Positions 6,502 through 13,230 of a stretch of DNA of 13,230 nucleotides are shown in pieces. Both the position numbers and the translations under genes were made by a program. Source of the stretch: DATJYV01 sp035499415 (lineage in GTDB: Bacteria; Bacteroidota; Ignavibacteria; UBA10030); NCBI GenBank assembly GCA_035499415.1, contig DATJYV010000064.1, positions 1 to 13,230 on the forward strand. Direction: 5' to 3'. The notes beneath the pieces were generated by a model. That model had not been told where the DNA came from, searched no databases, and saw only the letters and a program-made list of their open reading frames with translations. Within the stretch, counting starts at the first letter, position 1, and each line of letters starts with the position of its first letter.

Positions 6502-8382
6502 ATGATGAGGATTCGGTACGCACATTCGATGGTGGCGGTGATGATTGTTCTGTGCATTGCGGAAAACGCGTCGTCGCAAACGGAAGTACAGCCCTCCGGG
6601 AGCGGAACGATCGGAGATCCGTACCTCATCGCTTCATTGGATAACCTTGCTTGGATGCAGGACTGGATAGCTCGTTTTGGCGATGTTGGTTACAACCACT
6701 ACTATAAGCAGACTGCGGATATCAATGCATCTCCAACATCGAGCTGGTATTCCGGCCAAGGATTCCAGCCGATCGGGAATTACACGAATTTGCCTTTCAC
6801 CGGTGTGTATGATGGAAACGGACATACCATCGACAGTCTGTACATTTACAGGACTAGTCAAGACATGGTCGGAATGTTCAGTTGTTTCAACAGCGGCGGA
6901 GTAAAAAATCTCCATCTTACCAATATCAATATTACCGGATATACGAATGTGGGAGGTTTGGTGGGATATTCCGCCAACGGGTTGATTACGAACTGTTCAA
7001 CAGCGGGGGCAATCGGCGTCGGCGCACAATACTTAGGCGGCCTGGTGGGAGAAGCGATAAACTCGACGATTGATTCCTGTTATAGCACCGTGTCATTCAA
7101 TTCGACCAGCGCCACTTTGATGGGCGGCTTCATAGGGTACAGCCAGGAAACTGCGATAAGCAACAGTTACAGTACAGGAAATATCGGCGGAAGCTCCGGC
7201 GGCTTCGAAATTGGAGGATTCGCCGGCGAAAACGAAGGCGGCTCGGGAGGGAGCATTACGAACTCCTACGCTACCGGAAATGTGATTGACAGCAGTAGCA
7301 GTGAAAATGTTGGGGGATTTGTCGGGAAAAATTATAGCGGCGGAAACATCAACAAGTGTTATTGTACGGGAAACGTTCAAGGGGGTAGTTACATCGGCGG
7401 GTTTGTGGGCGAAAATCTCGCTTCATGCATAATCAATAACAGTTACAGCAGAGGCAATGTCGTGAGCAATGCCGGCATTGTCGTCGGAGGATTTGCGGGG
7501 TATATCGAAGGCTCAAACGGAACAATCGACACGTGCTACAGCACGGGGAACATCAGCGGCGGCGGCAGCATCGGCGGTCTGGTTGGAGCGAACGGTGGTT
7601 TTGTCAACAGCTCTTTTTGGGATACTCAGACTTCCGGCCAGTCATCCAGCGCCGGCGGGACCGGTAAGACAACAACGCAAATGAAAACGCAGTCAACGTT
7701 TACCGATGCCGGATGGGGCACGTCAATTTGGTTCATGGATGGCGCGACGAACGACGGATACCCTTACCTGGCGTGGCAAAATCCGGGCGGGACACCACTG
7801 CCGGTTGAACTCGCGTCCATTACCGCGAGCCCCATCAGTAACACCGTTCAGCTACGGTGGAACACATCAACCGAAGTGGACAATGAGGGGTGGGATGTAG
7901 AACGTGAAGCAAACTCGGATTCCGGCTTGATGAGTGCAGGATGGGTGAGCGCGGGATTCGTCCAAGGCGCAGGTACGAGCACGGAACTCAAGAAATACTC
8001 ATTCGTCGACCCGAACCTTGCTCCCGGCCTCTATTCCTATCGCCTTAAGCAAGTCGACCGCACCGGAGCATTCAAATATTCGATCACGATGCAAGTCGAC
8101 GTCGGTTCGGCTCCCAAAGTCTTCACGCTCAGCCAGAATTATCCCAACCCTTTCAATCCAGTTACGAGTATCCAGTTTACAGTTCCGAGTGATGGGTATG
8201 TCTCGCTGAAGGTGTTTGACATCCTCGGACGGGAAGTCGCAACGCTCGTCGACGCGGATGTGAAGTCGGGAATCTACCAGCAGGCGACGTTTGATGCGTC
8301 AAAGACGTCGTCGGGGACCTACTTTGCGCGGCTGGAATTCGGGGGCAAACAACTGCTGAGGAAGATGCTCCTTCTGAAATAA
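6502..8382 (+). CDS. GLUG-repeat surface protein with T9SS sorting domain
   Basis: The 626-aa product has AGGAGG at 6491-6496; ATG 6502 (5-nt gap) and ATG 6505 (8-nt gap) are both usable. A signal peptide (VAVMIVLCIAENASSQ) is followed by GTIGDPYLIASLDNLAWM, the usual lead-in of GLUG proteins. About 120-375 carry at least eight degenerate GLUG units of the type GGLVGYSxxxxITNCxSTGNI, predicted to stack as a beta solenoid. A typical GLUG exit follows (SSFWDTQTSGQSSSAGGTGK, then GYPYLAW). The LPVELAS/VDNEGW linker leads to the sorting domain at about 543-626 (LSQNYPNPFNP, VFDILGREVATLV, KKMLLLK variant RKMLLLK). GLUG repeats occur in adhesins and other surface proteins, so an adhesive or matrix role is the best inference. 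The repeat region is visibly less GC-rich than the genes before it. A strong terminator follows. Confidence 0.92.
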   Translation: MMRIRYAHSMVAVMIVLCIAENASSQTEVQPSGSGTIGDPYLIASLDNLAWMQDWIARFGDVGYNHYYKQTADINASPTSSWYSGQGFQPIGNYTNLPFTGVYDGNGHTIDSLYIYRTSQDMVGMFSCFNSGGVKNLHLTNINITGYTNVGGLVGYSANGLITNCSTAGAIGVGAQYLGGLVGEAINSTIDSCYSTVSFNSTSATLMGGFIGYSQETAISNSYSTGNIGGSSGGFEIGGFAGENEGGSGGSITNSYATGNVIDSSSSENVGGFVGKNYSGGNINKCYCTGNVQGGSYIGGFVGENLASCIINNSYSRGNVVSNAGIVVGGFAGYIEGSNGTIDTCYSTGNISGGGSIGGLVGANGGFVNSSFWDTQTSGQSSSAGGTGKTTTQMKTQSTFTDAGWGTSIWFMDGATNDGYPYLAWQNPGGTPLPVELASITASPISNTVQLRWNTSTEVDNEGWDVEREANSDSGLMSAGWVSAGFVQGAGTSTELKKYSFVDPNLAPGLYSYRLKQVDRTGAFKYSITMQVDVGSAPKVFTLSQNYPNPFNPVTSIQFTVPSDGYVSLKVFDILGREVATLVDADVKSGIYQQATFDASKTSSGTYFARLEFGGKQLLRKMLLLK

Positions 8383-8422
8383 TTCAGGCCGGACGGCGTT
8401 CGTTTCTTTTTCTCACGCCATC

Positions 8423-8458
8423 GCCTCGCGGGTTCACCTCCCGCGGGGCTTTTTTTTT
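8423..8458 (+). terminator. Rho-independent terminator after the GLUG gene
   Basis: The stem GCCTCGCGGG / CCCGCGGGGC (10 bp, one T-G wobble) encloses a 7-nt loop and is followed at once by nine T. It sits 40 bp after the TAA and separates the + strand surface-protein cluster from the convergent - strand enzyme cluster. Confidence 0.92.
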
Positions 8459-8572
8459 GCATCCATGCCAGATGACCCTGCTTCGACACCGCCGACAAGC
8501 CGCAGGAAGTCAAATGGTCGACCGGGGGGATGCTACAACGGTGTCTCGAATAGCCGAAAGAGAAGCCGGCCG

Positions 8573-9541
8573 TTAATCGTAGAAGTTTCTGTCCCAGGCG
8601 TGCTCGCGAAGCTCTTCGAGAAGCGAGGGGGATAGGAATCGTCCGTCGGAAACGGCACAGTTTGCGAGCACATTCCTGCTTGTCCGCATTCCCGGGATGA
8701 TCGTTGAAACCGGAGGGAAGGAGAGACAGAATCGGAGCGCAAGTTCCGGGAGCGTCGCGGCTTCTTTTCCCAGGAAGTCCTTCAGTTTTGCGACACGTCG
8801 CACGACCTCTTTTTTTCTCTCGTCGGTGAAATATTTATGACGGAAATCAGACGGAGGGAACTTCGTGTCAAGCGTGATACTTCCGGTGAGCGACCCTTCA
8901 TCGAAAGGGACCCGGACGATGATCCCGATGTTTTCCTTCTGACAGAATGGAAATAGCTTCCGGATCGGAGACTGGTCGAAGATGTTGAAGATGACCTGGT
9001 ACGAATCGATGCGGCCGGTTTTTCCGGTTTCGATCGCATTCTCCGGCTGATGGTCGTTGATCGAAATTCCCACGAAACGTATTTTTTCCTGTTCCTTGAG
9101 CGACTGGATCGCATCCCACCATTCATTGTCGTTTGCCCAATCGTCATTCCAGACATGGAATTGCTCGATATCAAGGCGGTCAACCGCGAGGTTTTTCAGG
9201 CTCTTCTCGACACATTCTATGATATATTTGTGGGGAAAAACATCCCGGAGCTTGCTATTCGGAGCGGCAGGCCATTGTCCGTTTTTGGGTGGAATCTTGG
9301 TCGAGACGGAAAGTTTTCCTGGATGCTCTTTGAGAAGTTTTGAGATCAGCCGTTCGCTGTGGCCGTTGCCGTATGCGAGAGCGGTGTCGATGAAATTAAG
9401 GCCCTCGTCCACCGCGGTGCGCAATGCCTTCATCGATTCGTCGTCCCTGGAACCGGACCAAAGTTCCCCGCCAATCCCCCAGGCGCCATAGCCGACCTCG
9501 GATACCTTGATGCCCGTTCGACCCAACACTCTGTACTTCAT
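8573..9541 (-). CDS. Aldo/keto reductase
   Basis: The 322-aa product is a cytoplasmic NADPH-type oxidoreductase of the aldo/keto reductase (TIM-barrel) superfamily. It opens with MKYRVLGRTGIKVSEVGYGA. The expected catalytic tetrad is visible: D52 and Y57 in IDTALAYGNGHSE, K82 in VSTKIPP and H129 in EQFHVW. Later motifs also fit (KIRFVGISINDHQP, LRFCLSFPPVSTIIPGMRTS with the cofactor-phosphate loop). The start at 9541 is chosen because its ATG overlaps the upstream stop as TGATG and has GGAAGGGAAG upstream; a further in-frame ATG at 9571 lies inside the neighbour. It is the last gene of a coupled unit with a GH47 mannosidase, so the substrate might be a sugar aldehyde or ketone, but that is only context. 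The family has broad specificity and no substrate can be read from the sequence. Confidence 0.93.
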   Translation of the reverse strand: MKYRVLGRTGIKVSEVGYGAWGIGGELWSGSRDDESMKALRTAVDEGLNFIDTALAYGNGHSERLISKLLKEHPGKLSVSTKIPPKNGQWPAAPNSKLRDVFPHKYIIECVEKSLKNLAVDRLDIEQFHVWNDDWANDNEWWDAIQSLKEQEKIRFVGISINDHQPENAIETGKTGRIDSYQVIFNIFDQSPIRKLFPFCQKENIGIIVRVPFDEGSLTGSITLDTKFPPSDFRHKYFTDERKKEVVRRVAKLKDFLGKEAATLPELALRFCLSFPPVSTIIPGMRTSRNVLANCAVSDGRFLSPSLLEELREHAWDRNFYD

Positions 9542-9774
9542 CACTTCTTCCCTTCCGTTATTTTTTTCCACCGATCCTCGATCTCGGATTTCGAACGCCT
9601 CGGGCAGTGCTTTTCATGCAATGCGAGCAATCGGTCCCGCGTAAGTGTGTCGAGGTCTTCGTCATCCTTATCTCTTTTCACCATCATTTCAAAGTCGGAT
9701 GCTTCCGCCGCGCTGAATTTCTTCGTGTGAAGGCGAAGCTCTTCGATCAATTTTCTCTGCTCAGCGCGTGTCAT
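9541..9774 (-). CDS. Small charged protein of unknown function
   Basis: This 77-aa protein has no signal peptide or membrane segment. It is rich in K, R, E and D (about half the residues are charged) and looks mostly helical (LIEELRLHTKKF, EASDFEMMVKRD, RDRLLALHEKH). It has one cysteine in EKHCPRRS. The ribosome binding site GGAAGG (9781-9786, - strand sense) lies 6 nt before the ATG and inside the end of the GH47 gene; only one base separates that gene's TGA from this ATG. Its own TGA overlaps the reductase start as TGATG. This double coupling, and a start context as good as its neighbours', argue that it is a real gene. I recognise no family. Confidence 0.75.
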   Translation of the reverse strand: MTRAEQRKLIEELRLHTKKFSAAEASDFEMMVKRDKDDEDLDTLTRDRLLALHEKHCPRRSKSEIEDRWKKITEGKK

Positions 9775-9775
9775 G

Positions 9776-11119
9776 TCAGTCCTTCCACGTCTTCCTCAAC
9801 GGATGGGCTTCTGTCCCAAACGTCACCTCGTCGAAGGGGAGCGTTTCCGGAGGCCCGAATATCAGATACAAATATTTCAAAGTTTCGGCAAAAAAGAAAC
9901 TCTCCATCTGGTCTGATTTCTCGCCGGTGGTCACATTCCTGAGAGCGGCGTACGCGTCTTCGGTCCGGCAGTTGAGTCGGATGTCCGTGAAAAACAGATT
10001 GCCCAACTTTTTGTATTTCTCCTGTTTGGTGAAGTGAAGGAGATAGTACGCCGATTCAATGATTTCCGGCCGCAAAACATACTGCGGCTCGACGATCTTC
10101 ATCTTTGAGTAATCGATTTCCTCGGGTTCGATGCCGGCGATCGACCACATCTTGACGCACGATTCCTCCAGAGCCACAGCACGATCCGTGTCGCCCCCCA
10201 GGCACAGCACGGCCGGGAAGAACGCCTCGAGCGACCCAAACTCCGTGCCGGTTCGTTTTCCGGTTTCCATGTCTACTTGACCGTACCAAAGATCCCCCTT
10301 CGCTGTGTCGGCCACGTATTTGTTCACCGCGGCGATGCTCGCATCCCACATCGCCTTGCAGTCCGGGTCGCCGAAGAGCCGCCACGATTTGATGAGATAC
10401 TCGTAGTACGAGTCTATCGCACCGCCGATGTGGCTCGTCTTGTCCAGCCATTTTCCGGATTCAACATCAATCCACGTTCCGACGAGCCCGATGGCCGAAC
10501 GGCGGTTGAAGAGCTGGATGAGAGCGAGTTTCGGTTTATCGTAGAACTCTTTCCGGCCCGTCAGTTTGGAGAGCGTGCCGAATTCGAGGAGCGCGGTCCC
10601 AATCTCGGCCGTGTTATTTCTCGCGTCCCGGGTTTTATGCGTTTTCAGATTCACGTACCGGTACGGCATTCCGGTCGGAGAATCGTAGACGGGAAGGAGG
10701 CGATTGCCGAGGTCTTCGGCGAGGCGAAGGAACCGTGGGTCGCCGTCGAGCTGGTAGGCGGAGAGGAGCCCTCCGAGAAGTCGGATCGTAATTTCGAAGG
10801 ACTGAACTTCCATGTCCTTGTCGAACGAAAGACTATCCAGGATCAGCTTCTTCGCCTCCGCCGCCTGGTTCTGCAGGCCCATGAGGACCATCGTGTCGAA
10901 CGCATCGACGGGCGTCATGTAAAGCGACGAGGAATACCAGTCGCGGGGTGTTTTGCTGAGGGGCTTCAGCGCGTCGTGACCCCATGCGTATTTCTTGTAG
11001 CCGTTCCACGCGTGCAGAAACTCGGATTTCACGGAGTCGGCGAGATTCTCCTGCGAAGGAGCGGCTGCAGAGAGAAGGAGCAGGGACAGCAGCGTGAAGA
11101 GAGCGAACCTGAATGTCAT
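9776..11119 (-). CDS. Glycoside hydrolase family 47 (class I alpha-mannosidase), exported
   Basis: The 447-aa protein has a signal peptide (ALFTLLSLLLLSAAAPSQ) and then one GH47 (alpha/alpha)7-barrel domain spanning the rest. Diagnostic motifs are YMTPVDAFDTMVLMGL (68-82), SFEITIRLLGGLLSAY (107-122), HIGGAIDSYYEYLIKSW (230-246), VLRPEIIES (348-356), MESFFFAETLKYLYLIF (405-421) and FGTEAHP near the end. In characterised GH47 enzymes the acidic residues matching E109, D236 and E352 sit in the active site, and the Thr matching T436 coordinates the catalytic calcium; all are present. Known members hydrolyse alpha-1,2-mannosidic bonds by inversion. Bacterial members are much rarer than eukaryotic ones. 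No Shine-Dalgarno sequence is evident before ATG 11119, unlike its neighbours, and a transposase element begins only 37 bp upstream. The inferred site is the periplasm or outside the cell. Confidence 0.9.
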   Translation of the reverse strand: MTFRFALFTLLSLLLLSAAAPSQENLADSVKSEFLHAWNGYKKYAWGHDALKPLSKTPRDWYSSSLYMTPVDAFDTMVLMGLQNQAAEAKKLILDSLSFDKDMEVQSFEITIRLLGGLLSAYQLDGDPRFLRLAEDLGNRLLPVYDSPTGMPYRYVNLKTHKTRDARNNTAEIGTALLEFGTLSKLTGRKEFYDKPKLALIQLFNRRSAIGLVGTWIDVESGKWLDKTSHIGGAIDSYYEYLIKSWRLFGDPDCKAMWDASIAAVNKYVADTAKGDLWYGQVDMETGKRTGTEFGSLEAFFPAVLCLGGDTDRAVALEESCVKMWSIAGIEPEEIDYSKMKIVEPQYVLRPEIIESAYYLLHFTKQEKYKKLGNLFFTDIRLNCRTEDAYAALRNVTTGEKSDQMESFFFAETLKYLYLIFGPPETLPFDEVTFGTEAHPLRKTWKD

Positions 11120-11160
11120 GAGGAAACGTACGGCTTTCTGTTGCGGGGTTCAACTCGGTA

Positions 11161-11180
11161 CTCCGACCTAAAGGTCGGAG
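11161..11180. repeat. Hairpin A: CTCCGACCT-AA-AGGTCGGAG
   Basis: A perfect 9-bp stem with an AA centre. It is part of the left 23-bp direct repeat and is located 42 bp upstream of the GH47 start codon, so it would lie in or near that gene's 5' leader. Confidence 0.8.
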
Positions 11181-11209
11181 AGATAGAATTTGACCCGGAA
11201 AGGTACCCT

Positions 11210-11223
11210 CGACCTTAAGGTCG
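11210..11223. repeat. Palindrome B: CGACCTTAAGGTCG
   Basis: A 14-bp perfect palindrome with core CCTTAAGG. The arms repeat the CGACCT/AGGTCG arms of hairpin A, so it is probably a degenerate member of the same family. Confidence 0.65.
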
Positions 11224-11249
11224 GGATGACTAGATTTAGCGGGTTATGC

Positions 11250-11269
11250 CCCCACCCTTTAGGGTGGGG
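11250..11269. repeat. Hairpin C: CCCCACCCT-TT-AGGGTGGGG
   Basis: A perfect 9-bp stem with a TT centre, same geometry as hairpin A but with different arms and a CTTTAG core, so inverted relative to A. It lies 28 bp beyond the transposase stop. Confidence 0.8.
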
Positions 11270-11292
11270 TTTGGCAAACAAGAAGATCTGGA

Positions 11293-11304
11293 GGGCTTTA
11301 GCCC
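11293..11304. repeat. Hairpin D: GGGCT-TT-AGCCC over the transposase stop codon
   Basis: A 5-bp stem with a TT centre. The transposase stop codon (11300-11298 on the - strand) falls in the hairpin centre, so the repeat is built into the 3' end of the gene. Its core GGCTTTAGCC is the reverse complement of the core of hairpin E on the other side of the gene. Confidence 0.65.
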
Positions 11305-11729
11305 TGATTCTCGATTTTGAACTCCCGCGCGAATTGGGATACCTCTTCGGCAAACGATTTTTTTCGATGGTGCTCCTCCTGGTTGTCAATATACCGGCGC
11401 ACGATCTCAACCACCGACTCGCTCACCGAGAGCGCGAAATATTCGTTGGCCCATTCGAATCGACCGGGCACGATTCGATTCTCATTAATCCAATGAGCAG
11501 ACTCTCCTTTGATCAGCTGCATCGTTTTGGCAATCGATCTGTCTGCGTTGAGATGGAAAAGACAGTGAAGGTGCTGCGTGTAGCCGTTTATGGCTAAGAT
11601 GTGAATTCCCTTCTCGCGCGCGTTCGCGCGAATGTGCTCGATGATTCCTGCGCGAACGTCCTTCGTAAGCACCGGCTGGCGATTCTTCGTCCCCCAGACT
11701 GCGTGGATCGAGACTCGGACGTATGACAT
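11298..11729 (-). CDS. Y1 (HUH) transposase, IS200/IS605 TnpA / REP-associated type
   Basis: The 143-aa single-domain protein matches the Transposase IS200-like (Y1_Tnp) family. It opens with VSIHAVWGTKNRQPVL; the metal-binding HUH motif is HLH in NGYTQHLHCLFHL; the nucleophile tyrosine is in VRRYIDNQEEHHRK. The length is usual for TnpA. Such enzymes cut and rejoin single-stranded DNA at hairpin ends without target duplication. The NQEEHH tail and surrounding palindromes favour the REP-associated branch over a classic IS200. GGGGGAAG lies just before the ATG. No frameshift or missing catalytic residue is seen, so it is likely intact. No accessory TnpB gene is present. Confidence 0.9.
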   Translation of the reverse strand: MSYVRVSIHAVWGTKNRQPVLTKDVRAGIIEHIRANAREKGIHILAINGYTQHLHCLFHLNADRSIAKTMQLIKGESAHWINENRIVPGRFEWANEYFALSVSESVVEIVRRYIDNQEEHHRKKSFAEEVSQFAREFKIENQG

Positions 11730-11746
11730 GACTTCCCCCTTTCGTC

Positions 11747-11760
11747 ATGGCTAAAGCCAT
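11747..11760. repeat. Hairpin E: ATGGCT-AA-AGCCAT upstream of the transposase
   Basis: A 6-bp stem with an AA centre, 17 bp upstream of the transposase start codon. Together with hairpin D it forms a 10-bp inverted repeat pair (GGCTAAAGCC / GGCTTTAGCC) that brackets the transposase gene closely. Confidence 0.65.
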
Positions 11761-11808
11761 TCTGTTGATGGTTTTGTGTGGCGCCGTAGATTCTCGTTTT
11801 CCCCGGTA

Positions 11809-11828
11809 CTCCGACCTAAAGGTCGGGG
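11809..11828. repeat. Hairpin F: CTCCGACCT-AA-AGGTCGGGG
   Basis: Nearly identical to hairpin A (one T-G wobble in the stem) and in the same orientation. With its 5-bp upstream extension it forms the right 23-bp direct repeat, 648 bp from the left copy. Confidence 0.8.
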
Positions 11829-11888
11829 TGATTGCAGGTTTTCCTATGCTTGACCGCGGAAGTGAATTCGGAGTGAGAGTGATCCGCT

Positions 11889-13022
11889 TTAATGGCGAAG
11901 CGTATAAGCGAACACGCCGAAAGCGCGAAGGGCCTGTGACTGGGCGTGCACCGTGCCGACTTCGCCGACGCCGTATCCGTCTTCCCCCCCGTACGGATTC
12001 CAGCCGTTCCGAATGCCGTCGTCCATTTCCCGATGGAGGACGACGGTTGCGGCGCCGTGATGATTCGTCCAGACGTGCTCCAGCATCTTCCCTACTTTCA
12101 TCGGAATCTCTGCCAGTTCCTTCGGTGCGATTTCATAGGCGTCAAGAACAAAATGCACGAACGCGCCGTTTCCATCCATCCGGATCTGGTAAAAGTCATC
12201 CTTGTCAACCCATCCGTTCGCAGGATCCATGATGCGCCGTGCCGTCGCCACGACGATCTTTTTGTACTTCTCGTTCTTTGTCATGCGGTACATCGCCGCT
12301 CCGATTGAACAATACTCCGCCCCCTGCCACGGAAATGTTTTTCCGAATGCGGCCCGTCCTTCCGTTCCCTCCCATCGTCCATCCCCCCGATAGTACGTCT
12401 GCTCCACGCCGGGGATTTTCGAATCTCCCTCCCACACCATGACCGCATCGTCGCGGTAATTCTTCTTCCCCGTTGCTCCGTACAACCGGCACGCGACATT
12501 CACCATCTGATTCATGTTGCTGTTCGTGATGATCATGTCGTCGACGCGTGCATCTGGCGGCCAGTTGTACCAGCTCCAGAATCCGTCCGGATGCGCCAGT
12601 CTTCCCTCGTTCCGCGCGTCGTCGTACCGCTTCATCGCATCTTTCACCCACACCGAATTCTTTTTGCCCGTGAATTCCCACCAGTACAATTCCGCCAGGC
12701 AAATCCAGGCGCGGTCGTCAACCCACGTTCCGTTGAAAAGGTCGGCAAGCTTGTGCCGCTGCGTATATTCCTGAAGAAGGGCGGGATCTTTTGTGGCCGC
12801 ATACAGGAACGCCGCACCGATGGAGCCGTTCGCTCCTTCCCAGCCGTTCGAATAGACGCGCTCAAAAAGGCGGTGAATGGCGTAGGCGCGACGAACGATG
12901 AGGTTGAAGTCGGGAAGGTTTTGAATCTGCGGGGATTGTATCGAATGCACGATTCCTGATCCCGGTTCGTACCCGAGAACCAGCACAAGACACAGGGCCG
13001 CGGAAGTACATCGTGCAATCAT
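11889..13022 (-). CDS. Probable GH76-family alpha-1,6-mannanase, exported
   Basis: The 377-aa protein begins with a probable signal peptide (TSAALCLVLVLGYEPGSG). The remainder looks like an (alpha/alpha)6-barrel glycosidase. The best match by eye is family GH76: an Asp pair in GTWVDDRAWICLAELYWWEFTGKK (D102, D103) where GH76 endo-alpha-1,6-mannanases carry their catalytic Asp-Asp, then GFWSWYN, then TNSNMNQMVNVACRLYGATGKKNYRDDA, which parallels the family's substrate-lining helices. A C-terminal AQSQALRAFGVFAY helix closes the barrel. Alternatives are other six-hairpin glycosidases, such as unsaturated uronyl hydrolase relatives. Its neighbour GH47 also acts on alpha-mannosides, which strengthens the call. 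The start at 13022 is the only good ATG; AGGAAGG lies about 20 nt upstream, further than usual. It follows the preceding gene by 26 bp. Confidence 0.6.
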   Translation of the reverse strand: MIARCTSAALCLVLVLGYEPGSGIVHSIQSPQIQNLPDFNLIVRRAYAIHRLFERVYSNGWEGANGSIGAAFLYAATKDPALLQEYTQRHKLADLFNGTWVDDRAWICLAELYWWEFTGKKNSVWVKDAMKRYDDARNEGRLAHPDGFWSWYNWPPDARVDDMIITNSNMNQMVNVACRLYGATGKKNYRDDAVMVWEGDSKIPGVEQTYYRGDGRWEGTEGRAAFGKTFPWQGAEYCSIGAAMYRMTKNEKYKKIVVATARRIMDPANGWVDKDDFYQIRMDGNGAFVHFVLDAYEIAPKELAEIPMKVGKMLEHVWTNHHGAATVVLHREMDDGIRNGWNPYGGEDGYGVGEVGTVHAQSQALRAFGVFAYTLRH

Positions 13023-13048
13023 GGCCTGGGATGCGTCGTCGATCCTTC

Positions 13049-13230
13049 CTATTTCTCGCCACTCAGTTTCACAGTCCCGATTTTTTCCTGGACTTTGAGG
13101 TAGCCCATCAGGTCCGTCACCGGGAGCGGGTCAAACTCCCCCGCCAGAAAATCCCTGATCTCCATCACATTTCTCTTTTGCCCCAAGAGGATGTTGAGCT
13201 CCGCAATCATGTGCTGCGGAACTTTCCGTA
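13049..13230 (-). CDS. C-terminus of an unrecognised protein (5' partial)
   Basis: An open frame enters from the window's right edge and ends at TAG 13051-13049 after 59 visible codons. The visible part has three apparent helices and a possible beta hairpin (AELNILLGQKRNVMEIRDFL, then PVTDLMGYLKVQEKIGTVKL), a pattern that would suit a small winged-helix or helical C-terminal domain. I do not recognise the family. It lies 26 bp upstream of the GH76-like gene on the same strand and is probably in the same operon. The frame choice rests on it being the only one of the three - strand frames open to the edge. Confidence 0.6.
   Translation of the reverse strand, partial: RKVPQHMIAELNILLGQKRNVMEIRDFLAGEFDPLPVTDLMGYLKVQEKIGTVKLSGEK

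Larger units (their letters stand above)
11156..11828 (-). mobile_element. IS200/IS605-like (REP-associated) transposase element with hairpin repeats
   Basis: A 143-aa Y1 transposase gene (11298-11729) lies between two identical 23-bp direct repeats (11156-11178 and 11804-11826), each containing a 9-bp hairpin. Three more hairpins lie 3' of the gene and one lies 5'. Five of the six hairpins share the core CTAAAG or its complement CTTTAG in the loop region. This matches the layout of REP-associated tyrosine transposases with their palindromic units. True element ends cannot be fixed from one copy; the direct repeats are the natural outer limits. It fills most of the gap between two glycosidase genes. 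Confidence 0.65.

Noticed and set aside
10277..11218. 313-codon + strand open frame opposite the GH47 gene
   Set aside because: The GH47 motifs on the other strand are unambiguous; this frame runs through the hairpin repeats and has no recognisable domain.
11161..11304. CRISPR-like series of hairpin repeats
   Set aside because: Repeat arms differ, spacing is irregular and no cas gene is present; they fit REP-like palindromes next to a Y1 transposase.
11747..12232. 161-codon + strand open frame starting in hairpin E
   Set aside because: Overlaps the GH76-like gene, is very arginine- and serine-rich, and crosses a repeat; a shadow frame.

Overview
The window looks like a moderately GC-rich chromosome fragment from the Bacteroidota/Ignavibacteria/Chlorobi assemblage, probably a free-living environmental member. 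The best evidence is three large secreted proteins that end in the same type IX secretion (T9SS) C-terminal sorting domain, with the motif LSQNYPNPFNP, the core VYDILGREVATL and a terminal KKMLxxK. This wording is typical of Ignavibacteria-like genomes. The assignment is inferred from sequence style, not from a marker gene.

Left half (1-8458, all + strand): a cluster of exported proteins. It starts with the 3' part of a LamG-type T9SS cargo gene (to 1673). A 337-bp spacer containing heptanucleotide repeats follows. Next is a tight three-gene unit (2011-6157): a secreted protein with two phage-tail-collar (MdpB-like) domains, a second with one collar domain (joined to the first by an ATGA overlap), and an 804-aa protein made of a six-bladed YWTD propeller, a LamG domain nested inside an FN3-like domain, and a sorting domain. 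After a 344-bp spacer comes a GLUG-repeat T9SS cargo protein (6502-8382), closed by a strong rho-independent terminator (8423-8458). The three T9SS proteins share a linker-plus-sorting-domain cassette, and the cassette DNA looks partly exchanged between genes. All of this suggests cell-surface or adhesion functions.

Right half (8573-13230, all - strand): an enzyme cluster read toward the left half. In transcription order it holds the C-terminus of an unrecognised protein, an exported GH76-like alpha-1,6-mannanase candidate, a small IS200/IS605-type (REP-associated) transposase in a field of CTAAAG-core hairpins, an exported GH47 class I alpha-mannosidase, a 77-aa charged protein and an aldo/keto reductase. 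The last three are translationally coupled. The two glycosidases fit alpha-mannan or high-mannose glycan breakdown. The transposase element (11156-11828) lies between them and accounts for most of the gap in what may once have been a single operon.

No rRNA, tRNA, CRISPR array or prophage module was seen. I do not see a complete new defence or signalling system. The most unusual signals are the in-frame heptanucleotide array that lengthens one T9SS cargo by 20 residues, the hairpin family around the transposase, the secreted collar-domain proteins, and the GH47/GH76 pairing.
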